Assembly: GCF_011378715.1 (NCBI RefSeq)
Contig: NZ_WTKU01000013.1
Span: forward strand, 1-64,000
DNA from: Psychromonas sp. SA13A
Lineage (GTDB): Bacteria > Pseudomonadota > Gammaproteobacteria > Enterobacterales > Psychromonadaceae
Length of the DNA stretch: 64,000 nucleotides
Direction of reading: 5' to 3'
Position numbers and translations under genes: made by a program. Below the pieces are notes generated by a model. That model had not been told where the DNA came from. It was given only the letters and a program-made list of their open reading frames with translations, and made no database searches. Every line of letters starts with the position of its first letter. Position 1 is the stretch's first letter. Shown in pieces: positions 24,793 through 34,748 of the stretch.

Positions 24793-26259
24793 TTAAAATG
24801 GGCTTTCAAGATTTTGCATGCCAACATATACCGCTTTAATTTGGGTATAAGCTTTTAATGTTTCACTGCCATTCTCTCGGCCAATACCTGACATTTTGTA
24901 ACCACCGACAGGCATTTCAGCAGGTGAAGCACCGTAAGCATTGATCCAGCAAATACCGGCTTTAATTTGGTGTATCACACGGTGAGCGCGGGTAATATCT
25001 TGGGTAAAGACGGCCGCTGCTAACCCTAGGTGAGTATCGTTTGCACGTTTCACAACTTCTTCTTCTTCAGAGAAGGTAAGTACAGACATAACAGGACCAA
25101 ATATCTCTTCTTTAGCGATTGTCATTTGGTCTGTACAGTCAGTGAAAATTGTCGGTGCTACGAAATAACCGTGAGGGGCATTGTCTGGTTGTAATGCTGT
25201 ACCGCCAGTCAATAACGTTGCGCCTTCTTTTTTACCTATTTCAATGTAATCCAATACTTTTTGCTGGTGGTCTTTTGAAATCAACGCACCGAAGTTTGTT
25301 TCCGGCTGCATTGGGTCACCACAAATAATATTTTGCTGTGTACGCTCAACCAGACGCTCAATAAATTGTGGGTAAATATCTTTTTGTACAAATACACGTG
25401 TACCATTGGTACATACTTCGCCCTGTGTATAGAAGTTGCCTAGCATTGCGGCAGAAACGGCATTTTCTATATCAGCATCATTAAAAATGATTAACGGTGA
25501 TTTACCGCCTAATTCCATGGTCACTTCTTTCAGTGAGCTAGCGGCTGCTGCCATTACTTTTTTACCAGTACCAACTTCACCAGTGAAAGAAACTTTAGCG
25601 ATATCTTCATTACCGGTTAACCAAGCACCAACGCGTCCATCACCTTGTACAACATTAAAAACACCATCTGGCACACCAGCTTCAGTAAAAATTTCTGCTA
25701 GGCGCATCGCCCCGCGTGGTGTTTCTTCTGAAGGTTTAAAGATCATTACATTGCCACAGGCTAAAGCAGGAGCTGCTTTCCAACAGGCAATTTGTATCGG
25801 ATAGTTCCAAGCGCCAATACCAGCACAAATACCCAAAGGCTCACGACGGGTATAATAAAAATCGTCACCGACGGTTTGTTGATTACCTTCAATACTTGGC
25901 GCAAGCCCTGCAAAAAATTCAATAGAATCAGCGCCTGTTACAACGTCAACTTCTGAAGCTTCTTGCCATGGTTTACCCGTATCTAATACTTCGCCTGCTG
26001 CAAGGTCATCATTATTTTCACGTAATAAAGCCACTGCTTTAAGTAAAATTCGGCTTCGTTCTATTGCTGTCATTGCTGACCAAGTAGCAAACCCTGCTTT
26101 TGAGCTGGCGATCACTGCTTGTTGTACTGCTTCTGTCGCAGTTTCTACTAAGTAACTAACTTGCCCTGTCGCAGGGTTAATCACTTCAAATGTTTCACCG
26201 GTTCCGTTGGCGATATATTGGCCATGTACGTAATTTTGATAAACGATTAATGATGACAT
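24793..26259 (-). CDS. betB: Betaine aldehyde dehydrogenase
   Basis: A 488-residue NAD(P)-dependent aldehyde dehydrogenase that converts betaine aldehyde to glycine betaine. Key motifs are [23 protein letters not shown], the cofactor-binding [12 protein letters not shown], the general base in [10 protein letters not shown] (here [12 protein letters not shown]), and the active-site cysteine in [14 protein letters not shown]. The C-terminal [26 protein letters not shown] is typical of BetB. Its start overlaps the end of betI by 13 bases and its stop abuts betA. GGAG precedes the ATG. The set forms a classic betIBA operon. Confidence 0.97.
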   Translation of the reverse strand: MSSLIVYQNYVHGQYIANGTGETFEVINPATGQVSYLVETATEAVQQAVIASSKAGFATWSAMTAIERSRILLKAVALLRENNDDLAAGEVLDTGKPWQEASEVDVVTGADSIEFFAGLAPSIEGNQQTVGDDFYYTRREPLGICAGIGAWNYPIQIACWKAAPALACGNVMIFKPSEETPRGAMRLAEIFTEAGVPDGVFNVVQGDGRVGAWLTGNEDIAKVSFTGEVGTGKKVMAAAASSLKEVTMELGGKSPLIIFNDADIENAVSAAMLGNFYTQGEVCTNGTRVFVQKDIYPQFIERLVERTQQNIICGDPMQPETNFGALISKDHQQKVLDYIEIGKKEGATLLTGGTALQPDNAPHGYFVAPTIFTDCTDQMTIAKEEIFGPVMSVLTFSEEEEVVKRANDTHLGLAAAVFTQDITRAHRVIHQIKAGICWINAYGASPAEMPVGGYKMSGIGRENGSETLKAYTQIKAVYVGMQNLESPF

Positions 26260-26855
26260 TGATTTTCTCCATACTGCTTAAGAACAGTATTAATAAAGGC
26301 TTTAGATAAAATTTGAGCTTGTTTGAAGTCTTCTTCTGGTGCGGGGCTTAACGCACTGCGAAGCCAGAAACCATCAATTACAGCGGCAGTTTGTTTGGCT
26401 GCATCAATGGCTGCTGAAGGCGGTAATAACTGTTTAAAACAAAACAGTAAATTACTGTATAAACGCTGACTATTGATGTTTTGCAATCTTGCTAAGCCTG
26501 GTTCATGCATCGCTTGAGACCAAAAACTTAACCAGGTTTTTGTTGCTGCACTTGAACGCTGTAATTCGGTAAAGTTTGCTTCGACGATCATTGCAAGGCG
26601 ATCCACCGGGGATAACTGCTTATCTGAAATTCTGATTAATAATGCTTGTTTTAATTGATCGAGAAGATATCTGAGTGCGGCTTCTATTAAGCCCTGCTTA
26701 CCACCGAAGTAATGACTAATAATGCCCGACGACATACCTGCTATGGCACTGATGGTATTGATAGTGGTGTGTTGTAAACCATGATGCTCAACTGACGTTA
26801 ATGTGGCGTCGATCAGTTGCTGTTGTCGCACTTCTTTAACAGCCGGTCTGGCCAT
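26247..26855 (-). CDS. betI: TetR-family repressor of choline genes
   Basis: A 202-residue TetR regulator closely resembling Bet[33 protein letters not shown], then the DNA-binding helix region [25 protein letters not shown]. The remainder is the choline-sensing, helical ligand domain. In E. coli BetI represses the bet genes and is relieved by choline. Here it is the first gene of betI-betB-betA, overlapping betB by 13 bases. A 28-bp perfect palindrome centred about 50 bases upstream is the obvious operator. AGGGAAG provides the ribosome site. Confidence 0.96.
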   Translation of the reverse strand: MARPAVKEVRQQQLIDATLTSVEHHGLQHTTINTISAIAGMSSGIISHYFGGKQGLIEAALRYLLDQLKQALLIRISDKQLSPVDRLAMIVEANFTELQRSSAATKTWLSFWSQAMHEPGLARLQNINSQRLYSNLLFCFKQLLPPSAAIDAAKQTAAVIDGFWLRSALSPAPEEDFKQAQILSKAFINTVLKQYGENQCHH

Positions 26856-26892
26856 AAATAACTTCCCTTTTATTTATTATGAGTCATAAAAC

Positions 26893-26920
26893 GTTATTAA
26901 TTGAACGTTCAATTAATAAC
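26893..26920. promoter_or_regulatory. BetI operator, 28-bp perfect palindrome
   Basis: The left arm GTTATTAATTGAAC and right arm GTTCAATTAATAAC are exact reverse complements with no spacer, centred on ACGT. It ends 38 bases upstream of the betI start codon. The ACGTTCAA core agrees with the known E. coli BetI binding region as I recall it. Autorepression of betIBA is inferred. Confidence 0.85.
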
Positions 26921-27323
26921 AATCCTAATGATTAGTGCACTAACTATCAAGGTCTAATTTGCATTCCTTTTACATTTTTTGTTAATGGAATGAGTGTTTT
27001 TTGTTGCTTTTAAATCTCTTTTTTTGTCATAAGTTATTGTTTAGCAATGATTTGGACCTGTATTTGTAAGCTAAATGTAAAAAAATAGTTGTAGTTAAAA
27101 TAGTTCTTGTTGTAACTATTTTTTCTGTTTTATTTGTCGGATAGTACAAGTTGTATGTTTTTGTTAAGCGCGATCTTTGTTTGTTATTGGTTAAATTTTA
27201 CTTAGAAAGGGGAGGAAATGATGTCGTGGGTGTTAATTAAATAGCTTGATTAATGGTATTCGTTTTCGAATACTTTCGAGTTTCATTTGGGGTGAAGGTA
27301 ATAACTTAAAAATGCTATTGTCG

Positions 27324-27358
27324 CTTTATTTACTTTATTTACTTTATTTACTTTATTT
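27324..27358. repeat. 9-bp tandem repeat
   Basis: CTTTATTTA is repeated three times perfectly, with a fourth partial unit, in the AT-rich region between betI and glpT. The copy number may vary between strains. Confidence 0.7.
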
Positions 27359-27470
27359 TTTTAATTTTTTAATCAATTTTTTCAAGGTATTACCGTGATT
27401 AGCATGTTATTGTGCTTTTTTTGTTGATTTGAATCATTTTGTTTTCGATTGTGATCCATTTGGCAGTATT

Positions 27471-27492
27471 TTATGTTCGTTCGAACTATATT
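27471..27492. promoter_or_regulatory. Weak GlpR-like site upstream of glpT
   Basis: TTATGTTCGTTCGAACTATA contains TTCG and CGAAC halves as in GlpR operators, but the spacing is two bases shorter than the E. coli consensus. It lies about 100 bases before glpT, and glpR is encoded nearby. Confidence 0.35.
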
Positions 27493-27592
27493 GCGCTCAT
27501 AAAGCAGTTGATGTCGCGAGAGGAATATTCTCTTGTATAAAAACTAGCCAATGATTCTTATACCGTCCTCATTTACCCAAGGAATACCCGTT

Positions 27593-28963
27593 ATGTTAAA
27601 CATTTTTCGGCCAATGGCGCATATTGATCGCCTGCCTGAAAACCAAGTAGATCCATTGTACAAACGCTTACGTTGGCAATTGTTCTTAAGTATCTTTATT
27701 GGTTACGCAGGTTATTATTTAGTACGTAAAAACTTCAGTTTGGCGATGCCTTTTTTGATTGAAGAATATGGTTATAGTCGCGGTGATCTTGGGGTTGCGC
27801 TGGCATCTGTTTCTATTGCCTATGGGTTATCTAAATTTTTAATGGGGAATATCTCAGATCGTTCTAATCCTCGTTATTTTTTGAGCGCCGGTTTGATGAT
27901 GTCTGCTTTAGTGATGCTGTGTTTTGGTTTCATGCCTTGGGCAACCAGCAGTATTACCGCTATGTTTATCCTTTTATTCTTAAATGGATGGTTCCAAGGA
28001 ATGGGGTGGCCTGCTTGTGGTCGAACCATGGTGCATTGGTGGTCGCATAAAGAACGTGGTGGCATAGTGTCGGTTTGGAATGTTGCACATAATGTTGGTG
28101 GTGGGTTAATTGGTCCATTATTCCTTTTAGGCTTATGGGCTTTTAATGATGATTGGCGTGCCGCTTTTTATGTTCCAGCTTTCTTTGCTTTATTAGTTGC
28201 TGTTTTTACTTTCTTAACAATGAAAGATACTCCACAGTCTTGTGGTTTACCGGCCATCGAAGAATACAAAGATGATTACCCTGATAACTATACAGAGTCT
28301 TTTGAAAAAGAGATGACAGCAAAAGAAATCTTCTTTAAGTACGTATTCAATAATAAATTATTATGGTTTATCGCGATCGCCAACGCATTTGTTTACTTAA
28401 TTCGTTACGGTGTACTTGACTGGGCACCTGTTTATTTAAGTGAAGTAAAAGAGTTCTCTGTTGATAAATCTTCATGGGCTTACTTTTTATACGAGTGGGC
28501 TGGTATTCCTGGCACGTTATTGTGCGGTGTAATTTCTGATAAATTATTTAAAGGTCGTCGTGCACCAGCTGGTATTTTATTCATGCTATTAGTAACTATT
28601 GCTGTGTTAATTTATTGGTTCAACCCTGCTGGTAATCCAATGGTTGATATGGCTGCCTTAGTTGCGATTGGTTTCTTAATTTATGGTCCTGTTATGTTAA
28701 TCGGTTTATACGCGCTGGAACTTGCGCCTAAAAAAGCAGCGGGTACAGCGGCTGGTTTAACTGGATTATTTGGTTACCTTGGTGGTGCGGTAGCGGCTAA
28801 TGCATTATTAGGTTACACGGTAGATATATTCGGTTGGGATGGTGGATTCTTAGTCATCGTAATTGCATGTGGTTTATCTATATTCTTCTTAACGCTTGCT
28901 ATGTTTGGCGAAAATAAAATCCATAAGCAACGTAAGTTAGATTTAGAAAGTAAAACCGTTTAA
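27593..28963 (+). CDS. glpT: Glycerol-3-phosphate/phosphate antiporter
   Basis: A 456-residue MFS organophosphate antiporter that brings in glycerol-3-phosphate in exchange for phosphate. It aligns well with E. coli GlpT from the first residues ([48 protein letters not shown]). That includes the Arg in TM1 (YYLVRKNF) and the TM7 region with Arg ([15 protein letters not shown]) that bind phosphate. The ATG at 27593 has AAGGA at good distance; an upstream ATG at 27551 would add 14 unmatched residues. A terminator follows at 29028-29068, and then glpQ, in the order glpT-glpQ as in E. coli. Confidence 0.97.
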   Translation: MLNIFRPMAHIDRLPENQVDPLYKRLRWQLFLSIFIGYAGYYLVRKNFSLAMPFLIEEYGYSRGDLGVALASVSIAYGLSKFLMGNISDRSNPRYFLSAGLMMSALVMLCFGFMPWATSSITAMFILLFLNGWFQGMGWPACGRTMVHWWSHKERGGIVSVWNVAHNVGGGLIGPLFLLGLWAFNDDWRAAFYVPAFFALLVAVFTFLTMKDTPQSCGLPAIEEYKDDYPDNYTESFEKEMTAKEIFFKYVFNNKLLWFIAIANAFVYLIRYGVLDWAPVYLSEVKEFSVDKSSWAYFLYEWAGIPGTLLCGVISDKLFKGRRAPAGILFMLLVTIAVLIYWFNPAGNPMVDMAALVAIGFLIYGPVMLIGLYALELAPKKAAGTAAGLTGLFGYLGGAVAANALLGYTVDIFGWDGGFLVIVIACGLSIFFLTLAMFGENKIHKQRKLDLESKTV

Positions 28964-29027
28964 GTCTATGTAATTAAATGTTATACATATGAATTAGAAC
29001 AATCTTAACTTATTGAAATTAAGACTA

Positions 29028-29068
29028 AAACCCGTATTGGTTCATCGCTAATACGGGTTTGTTTTTTT
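29028..29068 (+). terminator. glpT terminator
   Basis: AAACCCGTATT pairs with AATACGGGTTT, followed by GTTTTTTT. It is a standard intrinsic terminator 65 bases after glpT, implying that glpQ has its own promoter or is served by readthrough. Confidence 0.92.
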
Positions 29069-29115
29069 AACCATAGCAATCTATGAATGCTTAATTGCAT
29101 TAAGGATTGGTAATA

Positions 29116-29289
29116 ATACCAATACTGTTAAATAGCCGATCATTTTTGTTGGTTAGAATGCTTCACTTCTGCGTTAGAAGTTTTGCAAAGGGAATAACAG
29201 TTTAGCGCAATCTTTGCTTTAAACCTTTGCTTTAAATTGAAGCATTTTTCCTGCCCAATGATTGATCAAATAGTTAATAAAGTTGGTAT
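29116..29289. mobile_element. MITE-like inverted-repeat element, about 174 bp
   Basis: The ends are inverted repeats of about 50 bases with mismatches. The left reads ATACCAATACTGTTAAATAG and the reversed right reads ATACCAACTTTATTAACTAT. Both then contain GATCA and later AATGCTTCA. No frame is inside. It differs in sequence from the element at 19766 but has the same architecture. It separates the glpT terminator from glpQ. Confidence 0.6.
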
Positions 29290-29340
29290 AAGTCAGCCGT
29301 TATTTAGCGGTTACATTTTATGATAAGGATGGATCAAACG

Positions 29341-30420
29341 ATGTTTACAAAATTACCCCGTTTTAAAAAATTATGCTTAGGAATAATTGTAGCACTACCT
29401 ATTATCAGCAGTGCTTATGCAGATAAAATCGTGGTTGCCCATCGTGGTGCAAGTGGTTACTTACCTGAGCACAGCATGGCAGCAAAATCTATGGCTTATG
29501 CTATGGGCGTTGATTATATCGAACAAGATGTAGTGATGACTAAAGATAACGCGTTAGTTATTTTACATGATCATTATCTAGATGGTGTTACTAACGTTGC
29601 TGATGTTTACCCAGATCGTAAACGTGAAGATGGCCGTTATTACGCTATAGATTTCACCTTGGATGAAATTAAAAAGCTAAATATGACAGAAGCCTTTAAG
29701 ATCAAAGATGGCAAAGCAACGGCTGTTTATCCTAAACGCTTCCCTCTTTGGAAATCGCAGTTCAAAGTACATACTTTAGAAAATGAAATTGAATTGATTC
29801 AAGGTTTGAATGCTAGCACAGGTAACAATGTAGGTATTTATGTTGAAGTGAAAGCGCCTTGGTTACATCGTCATGAAGGTAAGGATATTAGTGCAGCAGT
29901 ATTAAAGGTCTTTAAAAAATATGGTTATACGAAAAAATCCGACTTAGCTTATTTTCAATCCTTTGATGCGAATGAATTAAAGCGTGTTAAAACGCAACTA
30001 TTACCTGAATTAGGCTTGGATGTTAAATTGGTTCAATTGATGGCTGAAACCAGCTGGAATGAGACAATGGAATATCAAGATGGTAAGGCGCAACCTTATA
30101 ATTATGATTGGATGTTCAAACCTGATGCAATGAAAAAGATTGCTGAATATGCTGATGGTGTGGGTCCATGGAAGCCAATGGTCGTTGCTCCTGAGTCCAC
30201 TAAAGATAAGCTTGTATTTACTTCTTTAGTTAAGGATGCACATGATGCTGGTATGGAAGTTCATCCTTATACTTTCAGATTGGATGAAGGAAGAATTCCT
30301 GCTTATGCAGAAAACTTTGAAGATTTATTAGATATTTTCTACAACAAAGCCAATGTTGATGGTGTCTTCACTGATTTCCCTGATCGTGCGGTTAACTTTT
30401 TAAAGCTAGATAAACAATAA
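29341..30420 (+). CDS. glpQ: Periplasmic glycerophosphodiester phosphodiesterase
   Basis: A 359-residue secreted enzyme that hydrolyses glycerophosphocholine, -ethanolamine and similar diesters to glycerol-3-phosphate and the free alcohol. The signal peptide ends near residue 24 (PIISSAYA before DKIVVAHRG). Catalytic GDPD motifs are HRGASGYLPEHS, YIEQDVVMTKDNALVILHDHYLDGVTN, and a later EVKAPW. The ATG at 29341 is chosen because it gives a proper signal peptide, with AAGG about 11-14 bases upstream. Its product G3P is the GlpT substrate and the alcohol can feed the bet or eut genes. A terminator follows. Confidence 0.96.
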   Translation: MFTKLPRFKKLCLGIIVALPIISSAYADKIVVAHRGASGYLPEHSMAAKSMAYAMGVDYIEQDVVMTKDNALVILHDHYLDGVTNVADVYPDRKREDGRYYAIDFTLDEIKKLNMTEAFKIKDGKATAVYPKRFPLWKSQFKVHTLENEIELIQGLNASTGNNVGIYVEVKAPWLHRHEGKDISAAVLKVFKKYGYTKKSDLAYFQSFDANELKRVKTQLLPELGLDVKLVQLMAETSWNETMEYQDGKAQPYNYDWMFKPDAMKKIAEYADGVGPWKPMVVAPESTKDKLVFTSLVKDAHDAGMEVHPYTFRLDEGRIPAYAENFEDLLDIFYNKANVDGVFTDFPDRAVNFLKLDKQ

Positions 30421-30474
30421 ATCGAGCGTCTTTCGCATGCTCAATGAAGTTTAATGTGAAAAAAGTCTAATCTG

Positions 30475-30511
30475 AAAAGCACTTAGCATGTTGTAAGTGC
30501 TTTTATTTTTT
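30475..30511. terminator. Bidirectional terminator between glpQ and glpR
   Basis: AAAAGCACTTA pairs with TAAGTGCTTTT, with A-rich and T-rich flanks. It serves the convergent glpQ (plus) and glpR (minus). Confidence 0.88.
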
Positions 30512-30561
30512 CCCTATATTCTTTCCTATAAAAGGATAAAATTAAGTCGTTTTTAGACCTA

Positions 30562-31341
30562 TTAAAGCTTGGCTTTAGGCGAAGTTACTTCCAAAGGAAT
30601 GTTATGTTCTTTTAAGATGGCGACAATTTCATCTGGCGGTGTAAGGTCCGTTATTAACATATCTAACTCGCTGATATTTCCTAAGTTAACCATCGCATTA
30701 CGGCCAAATTTAGTATGATCTACTGCCAAATAAATACGGCGGCTATTCTCTATAATCGCTTTTTTAACACGTACTTCATGGTAGTCAAAGTCTAATAAAG
30801 AACCGTCATAATCAATACCACTAATCCCGAGAATACCAAAATCTAGTCGAAACTGTTTAATGAAATCCAGTGTTGCCTCACCGACAATCCCACCATCCTT
30901 GTTGCGTACTTCGCCACCGGCGAGAATGACTTTAAAGTCTTCATTACCCATTAAAATACCGGCAACATTAATATTATTCGTTACAACACGTAAATCCTTG
31001 TGTTTTTTGACCAATTCTTTAGCAATTGATTCCGGTGTAGTACCAATATCAATAAATAAAGTAGCGCCATCGGGAATGTGTTTGACTAATGCCTCTGCAA
31101 TGGAGTCTTTTTCATGTGATTGCATTACTTTACGGGCACTATAAGCGGTATTAACAGAGCTTTGTTGTGTTGTTGCTCCACCGTGATGACGGCGTATTTT
31201 ATTCTCGTCTGCGAGTTCGTTAAGATCGCGTCGAATGGTTTGCGGGCTAACGTTGAAGTGTTCAACTAGATTATCAGTACTGATATATCCATTTTTTTGT
31301 ACGAGTTTTATTATTTCCTTATGTCTTGTTGTCTGCTTCAC
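30562..31341 (-). CDS. glpR: Glycerol-3-phosphate regulon repressor (DeoR family)
   Basis: A 259-residue DeoR-type repressor. The N-terminal helix-turn-helix is HKEIIKLVQKNGYISTDNLVEHFNVSPQTIRRDLNELADENKIRRHHGG. The C-terminal sugar-phosphate sensor has LFIDIGTTPESIAKEL and DFGILGISGIDYDGSLLDFDYHEVRVKKAII, the G3P-binding region as in E. coli GlpR. It starts with GTG, preceded by AGGAA. It is transcribed toward lower coordinates behind glpF-glpK, but a terminator and 260 bases separate it from glpK. It should repress glpFK, glpT and glpQ and be induced by G3P. Confidence 0.94.
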   Translation of the reverse strand: MKQTTRHKEIIKLVQKNGYISTDNLVEHFNVSPQTIRRDLNELADENKIRRHHGGATTQQSSVNTAYSARKVMQSHEKDSIAEALVKHIPDGATLFIDIGTTPESIAKELVKKHKDLRVVTNNINVAGILMGNEDFKVILAGGEVRNKDGGIVGEATLDFIKQFRLDFGILGISGIDYDGSLLDFDYHEVRVKKAIIENSRRIYLAVDHTKFGRNAMVNLGNISELDMLITDLTPPDEIVAILKEHNIPLEVTSPKAKL

Positions 31342-31516
31342 GGATATTGTTCCTTGTGTTACTGGCTAAATTCAATAAAACAAGTTTACTGCGCCATCAG
31401 TGAATAGCAAGAAATTACAAAATTTATGAGTGAAAAGAGAGGCTTCGGATAAAAATTAATTTATGGATTGATCGTGAATCTTTTAGATCTTATCCCTAAA
31501 TAAGGGCATTGTGATC

Positions 31517-31542
31517 GAAAAAGAGCACCTTTGAGGTGCTCT
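31517..31542 (-). terminator. glpK terminator
   Basis: On the minus strand AGAGCACCT and AGGTGCTCT form a nine-bp stem with a three-base loop followed by TTTTT, about 60 bases beyond the glpK stop. Confidence 0.88.
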
Positions 31543-31602
31543 CTAAATAGTTGACTTCGATAAACTTTCTATCGCTATAGAAGGAGGTGTTATGAGGTTA
31601 AC

Positions 31603-33132
31603 TTAAAACGAATCTTCGTTGTTTTCGTTGTGAAGATCAGCCCATACCATGGCACATTTGATTGCTCGTTTCCAACCGTTGTAACGTTGCTGACGTTTTT
31701 CTTGCACGGCTTTAGGTTCAAATGAACGTTCTATAGTTGCTTTATCTTTTAGCTCTTCTAAACCATCCCAGAAACCAACAGCAATACCAGCAAGGTAGGC
31801 TGCGCCTAGCGCTGTCACTTCAGTAACCGCAGGACGATGAACCGCAGTATTTAGTACATCAGATTGGAATTGCATTAAGAAGTTATTAGCTACTGCACCA
31901 CCATCAACACGTAATGAAGCTAACTGGATATTTGAGTCTGCTTGCATTGCGTCAAGTACGTCACGTGTTTGGTAAGCAATACTTTCTAATGTTGCACGAA
32001 TAATATGGTTAGAATTAGTGCCTCGATTTAAACCTACGATTGTTCCTCGAGCATACGGGTCCCAATATGGTGCGCCTAAACCTGTAAAGGCAGGGACTAC
32101 ATAAACCCCGTTAGAAGAGTCAACTTTGGTTGCAAAGTATTCAGAATCTTTTGCATCCGAGATTAACTTCAATTCATCACGTAACCATTGAATCGAAGCA
32201 CCACCCATAAATACAGCACCTTCTAAGGCATAGCTAGCTTCACCTCTAGGGCCACAGGCAAGTGTTGTTAGTAGGCCATTTGATGAGGTTATTTTTTCTT
32301 TACCTGTATTCATCAACAAGAAACAACCTGTGCCGTAAGTATTTTTTGCTTGTCCTTTTTCAACACACATATGACCGTACAAAGCAGCTTGTTGATCCCC
32401 AGCAATACCTGCAATTGGAATACGTGTTCCGCCTAAACCACCGATATTGGTTTGGCCGTAAACTTCCGATGAACTTTTTACTTCTGCCATCATAGATTTT
32501 GGAATACCAAAGTCTTTTAGTAGTTTTTCATCCCACTCTAAAGTGTTGATGTTAAATAACATAGTACGTGATGCATTGGTGTAATCAGTGACATGTACTT
32601 TACCTTGTGTCATTTTCCAAATTAACCAAGTATCAACGGTACCAAATAATAATTTCCCAGCTTCAGCATCTTCACGAGCACCCTCTACATTGTCCAAAAT
32701 CCATTTTATTTTGGTACCTGAGAAGTAAGGGTCAAGCATCAAGCCTGTGTTTTCACGCACGTATTCTTCTAACCCTTGTGCTTTTAATTCTTCACAAATA
32801 GCCGCTGTACGACGACATTGCCAAACAATCGCATTATAAACAGGCTTTCCAGTTTCTTTATTCCAAACGATGGTTGTTTCACGTTGGTTAGTAATACCAA
32901 TACCTGCAACTTGATCACTGCGAATGCTCGCTTTTGCCAGTGTTTCTATTAATACGGCACTTTGCGTTGCATAGATTTCCATTGGATCATGTTCAACCCA
33001 ACCTGAATGAGGGTAAATTTGTGTGAATTCACGCTGGGAAACACTGACGATGTTGGCATCGTGGTCAAGAATGACTGCGCGAGAGCTAGTTGTACCTGAG
33101 TCCAGTGCAACAATATATTTTTTATCGGTCAT
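31603..33132 (-). CDS. glpK: Glycerol kinase
   Basis: A 509-residue FGGY kinase that phosphorylates glycerol to glycerol-3-phosphate with ATP. The N-terminal phosphate loop is [18 protein letters not shown]. Substrate contacts [21 protein letters not shown] and [31 protein letters not shown] are intact. Also present are the ATP-site [14 protein letters not shown] (ending TGKEKITS) and the C-terminal [21 protein letters not shown] with [15 protein letters not shown]. The length equals the family norm. GGACAAC precedes the ATG. It is the second gene of glpF-glpK (115-base gap). Confidence 0.97.
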   Translation of the reverse strand: MTDKKYIVALDSGTTSSRAVILDHDANIVSVSQREFTQIYPHSGWVEHDPMEIYATQSAVLIETLAKASIRSDQVAGIGITNQRETTIVWNKETGKPVYNAIVWQCRRTAAICEELKAQGLEEYVRENTGLMLDPYFSGTKIKWILDNVEGAREDAEAGKLLFGTVDTWLIWKMTQGKVHVTDYTNASRTMLFNINTLEWDEKLLKDFGIPKSMMAEVKSSSEVYGQTNIGGLGGTRIPIAGIAGDQQAALYGHMCVEKGQAKNTYGTGCFLLMNTGKEKITSSNGLLTTLACGPRGEASYALEGAVFMGGASIQWLRDELKLISDAKDSEYFATKVDSSNGVYVVPAFTGLGAPYWDPYARGTIVGLNRGTNSNHIIRATLESIAYQTRDVLDAMQADSNIQLASLRVDGGAVANNFLMQFQSDVLNTAVHRPAVTEVTALGAAYLAGIAVGFWDGLEELKDKATIERSFEPKAVQEKRQQRYNGWKRAIKCAMVWADLHNENNEDSF

Positions 33133-33247
33133 GGTGTTGTCCTTTTATTTTCATTTGGTTATTAATTATTGAATGATATAGATACTTTTATTATGTATGT
33201 GTTGAATTAGCAGGATACTGAGAGGTAAGTCTCCTGCTATATCTTAT

Positions 33248-34066
33248 TTAGTCACAATCGTTCGGGATCGTGCATCCTTGTCCAGCTACGGGTAAATATT
33301 GTGCGATTACTTTCGGGTAAGCCCAAGCACCAAAACATGCACCACAGATTGGCGCTAAAATAGGAATAATAAAGTAAGGAACTTCTTTTGCGCCAGTAAG
33401 AGCAAAGTCCCATCCCGCTAAATAAGCGAAAAGTTTCGGACCAAAGTCTCGCGCAGGGTTCATTGCAAAGCCAGTTAGTGGGCCCAAAGAACCACCAATG
33501 ACGGCAATTAAAACGCCAATCAATACAGGGTTTAATGCACCACGTGATGCACCATTGTTATCATCACCCAATGCTAAAATAGCAACCATTAATACGGCTG
33601 TAATAACAAATTCAACAGCAAAAGCACCGATTAAAGAGATTGAAGGATGCGGATAGGTTGAGAAAATGCCTGCAGTTGAAAGTGCAGCTTCGCTGCTGCG
33701 AACAAAGTTATGTGCAATTTCATAATCAGTGAATAAGCTGCTATATAAAGCATAAATGAGTGCAGCAGAACAAAATGCGCCTAATACTTGAGAAACGATA
33801 TAAGGTAAAACTTTACGTTTATTAAAACCATGAAAAGCAGCCAGAGCGATGGTTACAGCAGGATTTATATGAGCACCAGAAACACCAGCAGTACAATAAA
33901 TCGCTATCGCAACGCCCATTCCCCACATGATGCTTATTTCCCATTGTCCGAAATTAGCGCCAGCTAATACTAGTGCAGCAACACAACCTACGCCAAAAAA
34001 TATTAATAGCCCTGTACCTATAAACTCTGCGATGCATTGACCTAGTAATGAATGTTGTTTACTCAT
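33248..34066 (-). CDS. glpF: Glycerol facilitator (aquaglyceroporin)
   Basis: A 272-residue MIP channel that lets glycerol cross the inner membrane. It has six helices and both half-helix NPA motifs: GAHINPAVTIALA at about residues 65-76 and FAMNPARDFGPK in the second half. The Asp after the second NPAR is diagnostic of glycerol-conducting members rather than water channels. The protein ends in a polar, Cys-containing tail. AAGGAAAAG lies upstream of the ATG. It is co-oriented with glpK, and G3P produced from glycerol induces the regulon through GlpR. Confidence 0.96.
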   Translation of the reverse strand: MSKQHSLLGQCIAEFIGTGLLIFFGVGCVAALVLAGANFGQWEISIMWGMGVAIAIYCTAGVSGAHINPAVTIALAAFHGFNKRKVLPYIVSQVLGAFCSAALIYALYSSLFTDYEIAHNFVRSSEAALSTAGIFSTYPHPSISLIGAFAVEFVITAVLMVAILALGDDNNGASRGALNPVLIGVLIAVIGGSLGPLTGFAMNPARDFGPKLFAYLAGWDFALTGAKEVPYFIIPILAPICGACFGAWAYPKVIAQYLPVAGQGCTIPNDCD

Positions 34067-34748
34067 TTTACTTTCTTTTCCTTATTTCAATGTATGAATG
34101 TATTTTGATGTGGCAAAGATACTTATGATTAACAAATTAGCTACATTCTAAACCATTTTTTGCGCGTTCGGTCATGTTTTGTTCCAAATCGAGCTTTTAC
34201 GCGCTTTTTAAATATTTCATTTGTTACATTCATGTAAAGTTAAAATTACTTTTTACGTGATATTAAGCATTATTTTGCTTATTTAGGTGCTAATTTTTAG
34301 AAGTGTGCCTGTTGTTTTTTCTTGTTTAGGAGCTGAGGAATACTTGGGTAGATCATTAATCTATTACTTGGATAAATGATGTTCGAATATGCGCATTTTA
34401 AAGGCTGCGTGATTTCTTTATGTTATTTCACAAATGATAGAGGGAAGATTTTAATGCGTGGGGAGTTTTTTGATTGGAATCGTTGTTTAAATACCAAGGT
34501 TTATTAACATTGATATGCTCTTATTTATTTTGCCCAGAATTATAGTTTTATGTAGCTTTATATGGTTTTAGGTCGTCCTATGTCGCTCTATACAATTTTA
34601 AATTGTTCTCGCTTGTTTTAGGTTAGGTGAGAATGAAGAAAATCGCACAGCGTTAAACTGCAAAACTTAAAACTAAAATTTTCAAATTCAAGTGTAGATA
34701 TAATGTTACTTTTCACTTTCATTATTTTTGTACTTGTCTAAGTAAAAA
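34067..34748. other. 680-bp non-coding region upstream of glpF
   Basis: AT-rich DNA containing the glpF promoter and a weak GlpR-like site (34180-34194). TTACAT and ATGTAA arms two bases apart form an imperfect palindrome near 34224. I see no gene or RNA feature. Confidence 0.45.
34180..34194. promoter_or_regulatory. Candidate GlpR operator upstream of glpF
   Basis: TGTTCCAAATCGAGC resembles the GlpR core TGTTCG-N-TCGAAC with two differences, about 115 bases before the divergent minus-strand glpF start. The call is weak without a position matrix. Confidence 0.3.

Larger units (their letters stand above)
26856..27592. other. Divergent betI-glpT intergenic region
   Basis: About 735 bases. It contains the BetI palindrome (26893-26920), a 9-bp tandem repeat (27324-27358) and a weak GlpR-like site (27471-27492). 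The DNA between them is extremely AT-rich with no gene recognised. Confidence 0.6.

Noticed and set aside
25436-25804. 122-codon plus-strand frame inside betB
   Set aside because: Antisense shadow of a well-conserved dehydrogenase.
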